In this document: piece by piece, positions 1-7,794 of the stretch
Layout of the letters: the number at the start of each line of letters is the position of its first letter
Numbering within the stretch: the first letter of the stretch is position 1
Assembly: GCF_033449965.1 (NCBI RefSeq)
Contig: NZ_CP137761.1
Span: forward strand, 1,054,001 to 1,118,000
Direction of reading: 5' to 3'
Origin: Bacillus sp. T3
GTDB taxonomy: Bacteria; Bacillota; Bacilli; Bacillales; Cytobacillaceae
DNA length: 64,000 bases
Translations under genes and position numbers: made by a program
The notes under the pieces: generated by a model
Database searches by the model: none
Told to the model about the DNA's origin: nothing
What the model saw: the letters and a program-made list of their open reading frames with translations, nothing else

Positions 1-57
1 GACCTTTCGGCCAGCTCGTCTTATGCTTGTCGGGGCTAAGCAAGCCGCTGCCGCTTT
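1..57 (+). repeat. Intergenic repeat family A, copy 1 (cut by the window edge)
   Basis: About 57 bases with the core CCAGCTCGTCTTATGCTTGT, then CGGGGCT and a GC-rich tail ending in CCGCTTTT. The same sequence recurs at 7795-7916 in the same orientation and at 58931-59052 inverted. It is non-coding; a reading frame from position 23 that continues into the next gene is an accident of the repeat. Confidence 0.85.
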
Positions 58-169
58 TCTTAATTGGAAGGATTTTAAGTGTGTAGTTCGTGTTAGGAAA
101 GTGAATTGTGAACAAAATAAACAAGAAGCAACTGCTTCGTGTTCATTATGTTCGAGGGAGGAACCGAAA

Positions 170-442
170 ATGGCTACTCGTCAATCCATGGATGAATTTA
201 TTCATAAATGTGAAGAGGTCATCAAGTACGCTGAAGACCAAAAAACAATAGCCAGTAAACAGAACCATTATCACGATGACAACTTCACAGATGCTTTGCA
301 AAAGTTAGAGGGCACATATAATGAGCTTGCAGATATGGCAAGAAGTGCAAATGGTCAGCAGCGTGACCAGCTTCATCGCATGCGCCTTCAACTTCAGCAA
401 GTTCAAAATTCAATGATTCTACATGACCATTTTGGGGAGTGA
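170..442 (+). CDS. ytzC: YtzC-like small protein (DUF2524)
   Basis: Soluble protein of 90 residues that opens with MATRQSMDEF and is rich in charged and Gln residues, typical of the YtzC family of Bacillaceae (no established function). The start at 170 is chosen because GAGGGAGG precedes it by about 9 bases; the longer in-frame extension to position 23 runs through repeat A and is not credible. The predicted fold is helical, with a Gln-rich amphipathic C-terminal helix (RLQLQQVQ). The next small gene follows after only 10 bases. Family assignment rests on the N-terminal sequence and size. Confidence 0.75.
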   Translation: MATRQSMDEFIHKCEEVIKYAEDQKTIASKQNHYHDDNFTDALQKLEGTYNELADMARSANGQQRDQLHRMRLQLQQVQNSMILHDHFGE

Positions 443-452
443 GAAAATAAAG

Positions 453-632
453 ATGAAAAAGCGCTCTAAACAAAATAACCCAGAACAAAAAACGCGAAAT
501 GGCATCAACAATCAAGATTTGGAACTAGGGCAAGATTACGATCCCGTGAAAACTTCGAAGAAAAAGTATGAAAAATCGGGTGGACAACCAGTGAAATCGA
601 AATTTCATCCTGAACCCGAACAATCGTCATAA
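453..632 (+). CDS. Small basic hydrophilic protein, unknown
   Basis: Encodes 59 residues beginning MKKRSKQNN, very rich in Lys, Gln, Asn, Ser and Pro with almost no hydrophobic core, so probably disordered. The ATG at 453 is chosen over the in-frame ATG at 423, which lies inside the previous gene. A GGGGAG is present but about 13 bases upstream, so initiation may be weak. It ends just before a clear terminator, consistent with being the last gene of a two-gene unit. I do not recognise the family. Confidence 0.5.
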   Translation: MKKRSKQNNPEQKTRNGINNQDLELGQDYDPVKTSKKKYEKSGGQPVKSKFHPEPEQSS

Positions 633-640
633 AATTGAAA

Positions 641-678
641 AACAGCCTCAATCATGCAAATGATCGAGGCTGTTTTTA
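641..678 (+). terminator. Rho-independent terminator
   Basis: Stem AACAGCCTC...GAGGCTGTT with inner ATCAT/ATGAT pairing and a GCAA loop, followed by TTTTTATTT. It separates the two small genes from the nitrite reductase operon. Confidence 0.85.
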
Positions 679-754
679 TTTGTAAACACTTTAAGCGTAG
701 TGTTTATGGTGAAAAAAACGTGTTCACAAAGTAGTAACGAACTGCCAAATAAAG

Positions 755-770
755 TGTGAAGTAGGTCACA
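755..770. promoter_or_regulatory. Fnr (CRP/FNR-type) operator, perfect palindrome
   Basis: TGTGA-AGTAGG-TCACA matches the Bacillus Fnr consensus TGTGA-N6-TCACA at all ten defined bases. Its centre (762.5) is 41.5 bp from a transcription start predicted at 804, the spacing expected of a class II activator site. Upstream at 723-730, TTCACAAA resembles one half of a ResD-type site (TTTGTGAA reversed), which is weaker evidence. Known Fnr sites in Bacillus drive anaerobic respiration genes, which fits the downstream nrf operon. Confidence 0.85.
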
Positions 771-791
771 GATGGTGCCTTTGAAAAATCG

Positions 792-804
792 TTAAATAAG
801 GTAG
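792..804 (+). promoter_or_regulatory. Predicted -10 and start of the ccm-nrf transcript
   Basis: TTAAAT at 792-797 is a plausible -10 placed correctly relative to the Fnr operator. No convincing -35 is seen, as expected when an activator sits at -41.5. This gives an untranslated leader of about 97 bases before the first gene. Confidence 0.55.
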
Positions 805-900
805 TACCAAATGAAAATAACGACAAGCTCCCAGATGATTTACGAAAGTGAAACGAGAGCTTTTATCGTAGATGATTTTAACCAAGGAAGGAAGAAGAGG

Positions 901-1881
901 ATGCGCTATTTTAAGATTTTACTTAGTATATTAGCCTGTTTCTTGTTTGTGCTACCACACGATACAAAAGCAGAAACGACTGCTCCACTCCTAAAAATGG
1001 AGGAGCTTGCTATTCAAATTATGCCAGAATATTCTTATCATCCTGAGGATAAGAACAAAGAGAAGCCCCCATTACTAGTTGGTCTACATGGATCATTAAT
1101 CAACAATAGTCAGCAGCCTCAAAAAGGACAAATTGAAATACCGCTCCCACTTAAAGATAAGGATTTCCGAATTGGTTATGTCGCTGATTATAATCGTGAC
1201 CAAACGAAAATGAACGAAATAAAATATGAAATTGATAAAGCGAAGGGCACGATATCTTGGACAACGAGTGAAGTAATCCAGCCAGGAGAATTATATAAAT
1301 TTGTTATTGAGTACTATACAAATGACATTAAGGTTGATAAGAAAAACCATACCCTTACTTATAAATTTCAAAGCTTTGCCGATATTGGTATGGTTCGCGT
1401 CTTGTTTTTAGAACCTCTAAAATCCGATAGCTTTAGCTTAACGCCCGCAGCAGAATCACATCAAGAAAATGGGTACGGAATGAACATGTTTATGTACCAG
1501 TATCAAGGAATGAAACCCGGGGACATAAAAGAGTACTCATTGAAATATCAGCGTACTGAAACGAAGACAACAATGGACATTATGAATGAGATGGGAAATA
1601 AATCAGCAGCTAAAGCTGAAGTAAAAGAAAATAAAACACTTTCTACTAGTGTGATCATTGGGGTCATCGGAGGTTTAAGTGTGCTGATTGCAGGATTGAT
1701 TCTGTTCATACTTAAAAGAAAAACTAAAAAGCAGAAGACATCTCCTGAACCAAAACAGTTGAATGTTGATTTAGGAAAAATAGATTTTGAAACGAAAAAG
1801 AAAAAGCTAAGAGGGATGCTCCTTGATGGAAGCATTACCGAAGAAGAGTATCAACAATTACTTCAAAAGCTTGCTAAATAG
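901..1881 (+). CDS. Exported membrane-anchored protein, first gene of the ccm-nrf operon
   Basis: Protein of 326 residues. It opens with a signal peptide (MRYFKILLSILACFLFVLP, then a TKAET cleavage region), has a globular extracytoplasmic region (about 25-235), one transmembrane helix (about 248-268, TSVIIGVIGGLSVLIAGLIL), and a Lys-rich cytosolic tail ending in a short helical hairpin (LRGMLLDGSITEEEYQQLLQ) like SHOCT tails. The start at 901 follows AAGGAAGGAAGAAGAGG; the longer frame from 811 has no ribosome site. No haem motif and no Cys pair are seen. Being first in an Fnr-controlled operon, it may assist cytochrome c maturation or NrfHA assembly; that is inference and I do not recognise the family. 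Confidence 0.75.
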   Translation: MRYFKILLSILACFLFVLPHDTKAETTAPLLKMEELAIQIMPEYSYHPEDKNKEKPPLLVGLHGSLINNSQQPQKGQIEIPLPLKDKDFRIGYVADYNRDQTKMNEIKYEIDKAKGTISWTTSEVIQPGELYKFVIEYYTNDIKVDKKNHTLTYKFQSFADIGMVRVLFLEPLKSDSFSLTPAAESHQENGYGMNMFMYQYQGMKPGDIKEYSLKYQRTETKTTMDIMNEMGNKSAAKAEVKENKTLSTSVIIGVIGGLSVLIAGLILFILKRKTKKQKTSPEPKQLNVDLGKIDFETKKKKLRGMLLDGSITEEEYQQLLQKLAK

Positions 1882-1972
1882 AAATTTATTGAAGAATGAA
1901 TAAAGCTTTGGATCTGTCCAGTCAGCATGAAACAGCAGGTTCATCCGATATTTTTTAAGACAGGCAGGTGCC

Positions 1973-3961
1973 ATGATGTATATATTAGGAAATCTTTCGT
2001 TATATCTCGGTCTCGTTATCTCGATTTATTCGTTAATCGCCAATTTTATTGGGATCACAAAACAAAAGTCGAAGTGGTTAGCCAGTGCAAAGGCTGGCGT
2101 ATTATCAATCACTTTTGTAACGAGTATAGCGACTTTTCTTTTGCTCTTTCTGTTAGGAACGAGTCAATTTCAATACAAATACGTTGCAACTTACACAAAT
2201 CTTGACCTATCAATGGTTTATAAACTGACAGCCTTTTGGGCAGGGAATGCCGGTTCATTGCTACTATGGTTGTTCTTGTTGTCTGTCTATACGGGAATGG
2301 TTGTTTTAACGAAGAAGCGAAATGACATGATTCCTTATGTGACGAGTGTTTTATTGGTAAATATTCTGTTCTTCTTTATTGTTCTAATTTTTAGTGTGAA
2401 TCCATTTGAGATGACGAAAAGCATACCAGCAGACGGAAAAGGTTTAAATCCGATGCTGCAAAATCCAGGAATGGTCCTTCATCCTGTGACGTTATATATG
2501 GGCTATGTTGGTTTAGCTATACCATTTGCGTACGGGATTGCTGCATTGATTATGAAACGGATGGATGCAGATTGGATTAAGATAACGAGACGCTGGACAC
2601 TAACCGCTTGGTTATTTTTAACATTAGGTAATATTATTGGTGGCTGGTGGGCATATTTAGAGCTTGGCTGGGGCGGCTATTGGGCTTGGGATCCTGTCGA
2701 AAATGCATCATTTCTCCCATGGCTGACAGCTTCTGCTTTTCTGCACTCGGTTATGATTCAAGAGCGGAAAAATATGCTTCACACCTGGAATATCAGTTTA
2801 ATTGTTATTTCCTATTTGCTAACACTGTTCGGCACTTTCTTAGTGCGAAGCGGAATTTTAACAAGTGTTCATGCCTTTGGGGATACAGATCTTGGAACGT
2901 ACTTTATCATTTTTATGTCTTTTATGACGTTATTGGCGCTTTATATCGTGATGTCTAGATATGGGCTAATTAAAAAAGAAAGCAGCCCGTTTCAGTCTTA
3001 TTTTTCAAAAGAAAGTAGTTTCTTATTAAATAACCTTATCTTAATCGCTGCTGCATTTGCTGTAATGTGGGGAACCATGTATCCATTAGTATCGGAAGCG
3101 ATTACTGGAACAAAGGTAAATGTAGGTGCACCGTATTTTAATAAGGTAATGGCGCCGATTATGCTCGGACTGATCCTGCTAATGGCTGTTTGTCCATTGA
3201 TTGCCTGGCAGAAGGCTTCATTTAATCGGTTTGTAAAAAATATGGTTGGTCCAATTATTGTTTCTGTTGTTTTCGGATTCGGTCTTGTTTTGTACGGGAT
3301 TCGTGGGGGATTTGCGATTGTCGGTTTATCCTCTTCAGTGTTCATGATTGCAACCCATATTCAAGAATTTTGGCGTGGAATAAGAGCGCGAAGAAAGGCG
3401 ACAAGTGAAAATTGGGCAACTGCAGCAATCCGATTAATGGTCAAAAATCAACGGCGATATGGCGGATATTTAGTCCATATAGGAGTTGCCATTTTAGCCG
3501 TCGGTGTCATTTCATCGCATGCCTATTCAGATGAGGTTTTAAAGACAGTAAATACAGGCGATAGTTTCACGATTGGTGATTATAAATTGACTTTTAACAG
3601 CTTAAGTGAACGGACAAAAGGAAGTAATGAAATTGTTCATGCCGATATGACGGTCACTTATCAAGGTGAAAAAATGGGAAAAATCATGCCAGAAAAAGTC
3701 TTTTATGACAATTGGCCGGAGCCTTCTACAGAAGTCGAGATTAAAACGAATTTAAAGGAAGATTTATATCTTGTACTCAGCTCTTGGGAAAATCGAGACA
3801 AGGCTACCTTTCTAGTTAAGGTCAATCCATTTGTCAGTTGGATTTGGGCTGGGGGATTCATTATGGTGTTGGGAATTGCTGTTGCCTTAATAGGCGGAAA
3901 AACAGCAATCCATCGCTTAAACCTACAACCTTTGAAGCGATTGGAGGGCGTAAGTAAATGA
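1973..3961 (+). CDS. ccmF: CcmF-type cytochrome c haem lyase (NrfE-like)
   Basis: Polytopic membrane protein of 662 residues, the normal CcmF length. It has the WWD haem-handling signature at about residues 223-250 (GGWWAYLELGWGGYWAWDP), and the four conserved His appear at 170 (LHPVTLY), 258, 300 (SVHAF) and 502 (YLVHIG), matching the E. coli CcmF haem ligands. A C-terminal extracytoplasmic domain follows, then the final helix after VNPFVSWIWAGG. CcmF attaches haem to apocytochrome c. Most Bacilli use the unrelated ResBC system, so this is accessory. Its position before nrfHA suggests a dedicated lyase, comparable to E. coli NrfE. CcmA, B, C, D and E are absent from the window. Start ATGATG follows GGCAGGTG; its stop overlaps the next start (ATGA). 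Confidence 0.93.
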   Translation: MMYILGNLSLYLGLVISIYSLIANFIGITKQKSKWLASAKAGVLSITFVTSIATFLLLFLLGTSQFQYKYVATYTNLDLSMVYKLTAFWAGNAGSLLLWLFLLSVYTGMVVLTKKRNDMIPYVTSVLLVNILFFFIVLIFSVNPFEMTKSIPADGKGLNPMLQNPGMVLHPVTLYMGYVGLAIPFAYGIAALIMKRMDADWIKITRRWTLTAWLFLTLGNIIGGWWAYLELGWGGYWAWDPVENASFLPWLTASAFLHSVMIQERKNMLHTWNISLIVISYLLTLFGTFLVRSGILTSVHAFGDTDLGTYFIIFMSFMTLLALYIVMSRYGLIKKESSPFQSYFSKESSFLLNNLILIAAAFAVMWGTMYPLVSEAITGTKVNVGAPYFNKVMAPIMLGLILLMAVCPLIAWQKASFNRFVKNMVGPIIVSVVFGFGLVLYGIRGGFAIVGLSSSVFMIATHIQEFWRGIRARRKATSENWATAAIRLMVKNQRRYGGYLVHIGVAILAVGVISSHAYSDEVLKTVNTGDSFTIGDYKLTFNSLSERTKGSNEIVHADMTVTYQGEKMGKIMPEKVFYDNWPEPSTEVEIKTNLKEDLYLVLSSWENRDKATFLVKVNPFVSWIWAGGFIMVLGIAVALIGGKTAIHRLNLQPLKRLEGVSK

Positions 3962-4428
3962 TGAAAAGAGTCTTCATGGTGACGATTTTCATTGTCGTCA
4001 TGGTCCCGTCACTAGCACTTGCAGCCTTTACGGTTAACTCAAAGGAATTTCGGCATGTCATTGAACAGTTGGATATGCAAGGGCATGCTGATCATGAACT
4101 ATCAACCTGTACAGTAAAGAAGGTTTATTACGAGGAAGTAATCGACATGTTGAATGAAGGGAAATCAGAGGAAGAGATCATTCAATCCTATGTCGATGAA
4201 TATGGTCAAGCTGCGCTAAGGACACCAGGAAACGATTTAGGAGGAATCCTCGCATGGCTTATGCCAGCAATGGGTCTTGTCATTGGAATTGTGATTGTGT
4301 TCATTACAATGAAAAAAATTACGTTAAAAAGGTCAAACCAGCACGAAGAGATCGATGTTTGGCAAAGTGAAATCGATCGTGAATTATTTGAAAAAACAAT
4401 GGATGTAGAGCGACGAAAATTCTTTTAA
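3958..4428 (+). CDS. CcmH/NrfF-like protein with a single Cys
   Basis: Protein of 156 residues with a signal peptide or N-anchor (residues 1-23), a small helical domain (24-75), and a transmembrane helix (about 85-107, LAWLMPAMGLVIGIVIVFI). The segment DMLNEGKSEEEIIQSYVDEYG and the following P-x-N then hydrophobic helix match the CcmH/CycL/NrfF family. That family normally carries LRCxxC, which reduces apocytochrome; here only Cys51 (LSTC) remains and the loop to the GKS segment is shortened. It is translationally coupled to ccmF through ATGA. It may hold apocytochrome for CcmF without doing thiol exchange itself, leaving that to the ResA-like protein two genes on (inference). Confidence 0.75.
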   Translation: MMKRVFMVTIFIVVMVPSLALAAFTVNSKEFRHVIEQLDMQGHADHELSTCTVKKVYYEEVIDMLNEGKSEEEIIQSYVDEYGQAALRTPGNDLGGILAWLMPAMGLVIGIVIVFITMKKITLKRSNQHEEIDVWQSEIDRELFEKTMDVERRKFF

Positions 4429-4493
4429 CTTAGTGAATTATCGATTAGCTGGTATGTCTAAGCCAGATCCGTCAGTCGCTAAGGAGGTTAACC

Positions 4494-4853
4494 ATGATAG
4501 ATTACGTGTATTTGATTGTCGGTTCGATGGTTACAATTATTTGTTTTTATACAATAGCATCTCCCTTTTTTCAAAGGGAGGAGCAGGCTGGGACCAATCA
4601 TCAGGTTTCAGGTCAGGAGTTGTCAATTGAATTCATATATAGTGCAGTCAATGAATTAGAAATGGATTATTTAATGAAGAAAATTAGCGAAACCGATTTT
4701 CAGAAGATGAAGGAGCGCTATCAAATCATAGCTGCTGAATTGCTAAAAGCTGAAGAGGAGCATGTTACGATTGACGCACCCTTTATCAAGGATGAGGATA
4801 TTTTAATAGAATTGCAAAAGATTCGCAATAAGAAGGGACGAAATGCCGGATGA
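4494..4853 (+). CDS. Small membrane protein, possible CcmI-like subunit
   Basis: Protein of 119 residues: one N-terminal transmembrane helix (about 3-24) followed by an acidic cytosolic helical domain (FIYSAVNELEMDYLMKKISE, then DFQKMKERY). The ATG follows a strong AAGGAGGTTAACC. It shares with the next gene the pattern of an anchor plus a short helical hairpin containing L/M-x-K-I/L-S/G-E-x-D/E-F. Short anchored helical proteins of this kind accompany CcmF/CcmH in some Gram-positive operons and recall the N-terminal part of CcmI, but sequence similarity is too weak for me to name it. Confidence 0.7.
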   Translation: MIDYVYLIVGSMVTIICFYTIASPFFQREEQAGTNHQVSGQELSIEFIYSAVNELEMDYLMKKISETDFQKMKERYQIIAAELLKAEEEHVTIDAPFIKDEDILIELQKIRNKKGRNAG

Positions 4854-5197
4854 ATCAGCTCCCTCCTTTTCACCCTGATTGGCTCGTCAGTTTTTGGTTT
4901 TCGATGCCAATCCTAAGGTCAATCAATCCACATTGGTTTTTAATAACCATTGCAGTCATGGGTTTAGTAATCTTTTTTGCAAGAAGGAAAGGCAAAAGCC
5001 TTTCTGCTCCGTTAGATTCAGATGAGCAGCAATTTCAACATTTACTTACAAAAAAACAAATTATTGAGAAGAAATTAGTACAGCTAGAAAACCAAAGATC
5101 CCGAGGGGAATTATCAGAAGAAAATTTCCAAAGGAATTTCGATGAATATAAAAAGCATCTGGATAAGGTTAATCTGGATTTGCTTTATTACACCTAA
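4850..5197 (+). CDS. Small membrane protein with coiled-coil tail
   Basis: Protein of 115 residues. One transmembrane helix (about 26-44, PHWFLITIAVMGLVIFFA) is followed by basic residues and a long coiled coil (about 62-112, KKQIIEKKLVQLENQRS). The helical hairpin LENQRSRGELSEENFQRNFDEYKK resembles the one in the preceding protein and in the C-terminus of the first operon gene, suggesting a shared interaction module. The start overlaps the previous stop (ATGA), so they are coupled. Probably part of the haem-ligation complex; function unknown. Confidence 0.7.
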   Translation: MNQLPPFHPDWLVSFWFSMPILRSINPHWFLITIAVMGLVIFFARRKGKSLSAPLDSDEQQFQHLLTKKQIIEKKLVQLENQRSRGELSEENFQRNFDEYKKHLDKVNLDLLYYT

Positions 5198-5213
5198 GAA
5201 GGCGGTGTAGATT

Positions 5214-5718
5214 ATGAAAAAAAAAATTATGCAGTTATCCATTATCCTACTAGCAGCAGTCTTTATCGGTCTTTTGCTCAATGGCTTAAACGGTAAAGCA
5301 ACTTCTGCAGAAAAAGGGGAACAAGCCCCTGATTTTACTCTCAAGGATCCGAGTGGCAAGGAATATAAGCTTTCCGATTTAAGAGGGGAAGTAGTTGTTG
5401 TTAATTATTTTACGACCTGGTGTGAACCCTGCTTAGATGAAGCTCCTGAATTGGAGGCATTTAACAGTGAATATAAAGATGCGAAATTATTGGTTTTAGC
5501 AAAGGGAGAAACTTCTTCCAGGGTTAAGAAATATATCGATTTATCTGGATCAAAGCTTACGTATTTACTAGATACAAAAGAAGAAACAGCGAAGGCCTAC
5601 AATGTTGTTGGTCAGCCAGGAGACGCTGATTATCAATGAAGAAGGCATCATTCGTGAGCGGTTCTCTGGACCAACGACGAAGGAAAAGCTGATTGAAATG
5701 ATTGAAAAGCTTCATTAA
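5214..5718 (+). CDS. ResA/CcmG-like thiol-disulfide oxidoreductase (frameshifted)
   Basis: TlpA/ResA-type thioredoxin fold anchored by an N-terminal helix (residues 5-25). AlkyI-peroxidase/TlpA features are clear: APDFTLKDPSGKEYKLSDLRG, VVVNYFTTWCEPC with the active site C70-E-P-C73. It should reduce apocytochrome c cysteines before haem attachment. The frame stops at 5639 after VVGQPGDADYQ, but removing one base at 5618 (CCAGG to CCGG) gives VVGQPETLIINEEGIIRERF and a normal C-terminus ending at 5718, a 167-residue protein. The lesion is therefore either a very recent mutation or a sequencing error; I favour error because other genes show the same lesion type. Confidence 0.88.
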
Positions 5719-5778
5719 CTTTGGTTAGAGCACTTATGTGTTTTAATAGATATTTATTTTTGCCTGGGAGGTGAAAAC

Positions 5779-6303
5779 ATGTTGAAAAAGTTGCTGAAAA
5801 TGGACAAACGCTTGCTTCTATTGATTGGTTTATTTATAGGGATCATCGTCTCGGTGGTTACAGCTAAAACGTTGGCCTATACGGATTCTGCAGAGTTTTG
5901 TAAGAGCTGTCATATTATGAATAATGTTTATGACTCGTTCACAGATTCTACTCATGCGGAATTAGCTTGTGGGTCTTGCCACTTACCACACGATTCATTA
6001 GTGAGTAAATATACCTTCAAGGCCAAATCAGGTTTAGGGCATGTGTACTTTAATACATTAGGAGAGGATAAAATCCCAGGTGTATTACATCCAACAGATG
6101 GCTCGAAGGATGCAATTAATCACAATTGTATGAGCTGTCACAAAAGCACTTTAGAGAATGTTTCACATGATGCAAAGGAAAGTTGTACAGAATGTCATCA
6201 GTCTGTACCGCATGGAAAGGGATTTAAAACAGAGGATTTCTATAAAGCACCTAAACCAGGAGAGCTTTTAGAAAATAAGGGAGGTACGATGAATAATGGC
6301 TAG
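5779..6303 (+). CDS. nrfH: NrfH, tetrahaem quinol dehydrogenase subunit of nitrite reductase
   Basis: Membrane-anchored cytochrome c of 174 residues in the NapC/NirT family. One N-terminal transmembrane helix (about 13-33) is followed by four haem sites: CKSCH (41-45), CGSCH, CMSCH and CTECH. The first is CKSCHIM, with the Met typical of NrfH haem 1. It takes electrons from menaquinol and passes them to NrfA. Start follows GGGAGGTG. The 3' end overlaps the nrfA start by 8 bases, indicating coupled translation and a stoichiometric complex. Confidence 0.95.
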   Translation: MLKKLLKMDKRLLLLIGLFIGIIVSVVTAKTLAYTDSAEFCKSCHIMNNVYDSFTDSTHAELACGSCHLPHDSLVSKYTFKAKSGLGHVYFNTLGEDKIPGVLHPTDGSKDAINHNCMSCHKSTLENVSHDAKESCTECHQSVPHGKGFKTEDFYKAPKPGELLENKGGTMNNG

Positions 6304-7750
6304 GAAATTACATTGGGTCTATTTAAGCCTAGTCGCTGTCATCATGCTAATTTCAGGATGCTCAGGAGCTGAAGAGACAAAAAAAGCAGAAGAGCTAAAA
6401 ACGGGATTATCAAAGGATGAAATTAGTAATGAAGCATTTAAGGATTTATTCCCGCTTCAATATGACAGCTACAAGAAGAATGAAAAAATGGAAGATACAA
6501 AATACAGTGGTTCCGTTAAGCGAAGTAAATTTGATCAGGATAAAGAACCGTATTTACCAATTCTTTTTAACGGTTACGGATTTGCAACTGAGTACAATGA
6601 AGATCGTGGTCACATCTATGCAAATGAGGATATCCGTGCGGTTGCACGTATTACAGATAAATCAGTAGGTTCTTGTTTAACCTGTAAATCAACTGCCGTT
6701 CCGCATATGATTGAGGAAATGGGTGAGGATTACTGGGGAGCGAACTTTAACAGTGAGATTTGGCCTAAAGCAGAATCAATGGGCCATTCACCAATTGGCT
6801 GTTCAGACTGTCACGATCCGGAAACAATGGATTTACGTGTGACTCGTCCAAGCTTCGTAAAAGCGATGGAATCAAAAGGCGTGGACATGTCTAAACCGAC
6901 AAAAAATGAAATGCGTAGTTATGTCTGCGGACAGTGTCACGTAGAATACTACTTTGATGCAACTACGAGCGAAGTAACATTCCCTTGGGCAAATGGTTTC
7001 AAGCCTGAAGAAATGTATCAATACTACCAAACTACTGCTAAAGAAAAAGGTTTTGAGAAAGACTGGATTAGTAATGTTTCAGGTACTCCGATGTTAAAAG
7101 CACAACATCCTGATTTTGAAACCTTCTCAGAAGGACCTCACGGTAAAGCTCAAGTTGCTTGTGCTGACTGTCATATGCCTTATGAGCGTGTTGATGGTAA
7201 GAAGAAAATCAGTTCACACTGGTGGACATCTCCATTAAAAACGATGAAACAATCTTGTGGAACATGTCATACAAATCGTGAACTTGATGAATTAGAAAAA
7301 CGTGTAATTGATATTCAAGATACACATATGGAAGCATTGCACCAAGCTGAAGATGTATCAATTTCTTCGCACTACTATGTAAATAAAATGATTACTTCTG
7401 GTGTTGCACAAGATAAAATCAAGGCAGCACAAGAACTAGTCCGTAAAGGTCAATGGTATTGGGATATTGTAGCGGCTGAAAGCTCAGCTGGATTCCATAA
7501 CCCACAAGGTTCTATGAATTCTTTAAGAATTTCACTTGAAGCGTCTAACGAAGCGATTCGTATTGCAACAGAAGAGCTAGTTAAGAAGGGTGTAAGTATT
7601 GAAGAATTGAATGGTGAGATAGAAAAAGTTAAGAAGGCTGTAACAGATGAGAAGGATAACTTTAAAAAGAAAGATCAAGCAATCAATAGTTATTTCCCAG
7701 CTCAACAGCCCCCTGCAGCACCTGCTGCACCAAAAAATAAGATGCAATAA
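6296..7750 (+). CDS. nrfA: NrfA, pentahaem ammonia-forming nitrite reductase (lipoprotein)
   Basis: Protein of 484 residues that reduces nitrite to ammonium with six electrons. The catalytic haem has the family-defining CXXCK (CLTCK, 127-131); four more haem sites are CSDCH (169), CGQCH (211), CADCH (289) and CGTCH (321). The Tyr-containing CHVEYYF and the EGPHG segment carry the conserved active-site Tyr and His. The N-terminus has a lipobox (LISGC), so it is anchored to the outer face of the membrane near NrfH. GGGAGG lies within the nrfH 3' end. The C-terminus ends in a Pro/Ala-rich tail. CXXCK haems usually need a special lyase, which explains the CcmF/CcmH genes upstream. Confidence 0.97.
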   Translation: MARKLHWVYLSLVAVIMLISGCSGAEETKKAEELKTGLSKDEISNEAFKDLFPLQYDSYKKNEKMEDTKYSGSVKRSKFDQDKEPYLPILFNGYGFATEYNEDRGHIYANEDIRAVARITDKSVGSCLTCKSTAVPHMIEEMGEDYWGANFNSEIWPKAESMGHSPIGCSDCHDPETMDLRVTRPSFVKAMESKGVDMSKPTKNEMRSYVCGQCHVEYYFDATTSEVTFPWANGFKPEEMYQYYQTTAKEKGFEKDWISNVSGTPMLKAQHPDFETFSEGPHGKAQVACADCHMPYERVDGKKKISSHWWTSPLKTMKQSCGTCHTNRELDELEKRVIDIQDTHMEALHQAEDVSISSHYYVNKMITSGVAQDKIKAAQELVRKGQWYWDIVAAESSAGFHNPQGSMNSLRISLEASNEAIRIATEELVKKGVSIEELNGEIEKVKKAVTDEKDNFKKKDQAINSYFPAQQPPAAPAAPKNKMQ

Positions 7751-7754
7751 ATTC

Positions 7755-7789
7755 GAAACACTGGGTAATGGCCGTTACCCGGTGTTTTC
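7755..7789 (+). terminator. Terminator of the ccm-nrf operon
   Basis: Stem AAACAC-GGGTAA with loop TGGCCG and TTACCC-GTGTTT, followed by TCTTATT. It closes the operon directly after nrfA. Confidence 0.85.
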
Positions 7790-7794
7790 TTATT

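Noticed and set aside
23..169. N-terminal extension of the ytzC-like gene through repeat A
   Set aside because: It reads through a dispersed non-coding repeat and lacks a ribosome site; the ATG at 170 has one.
709..728. A cre-like sequence (GAAAAAAACGTGTTCA) upstream of the nrf operon
   Set aside because: Half-site spacing is too long for CcpA; the Fnr site explains the region better.
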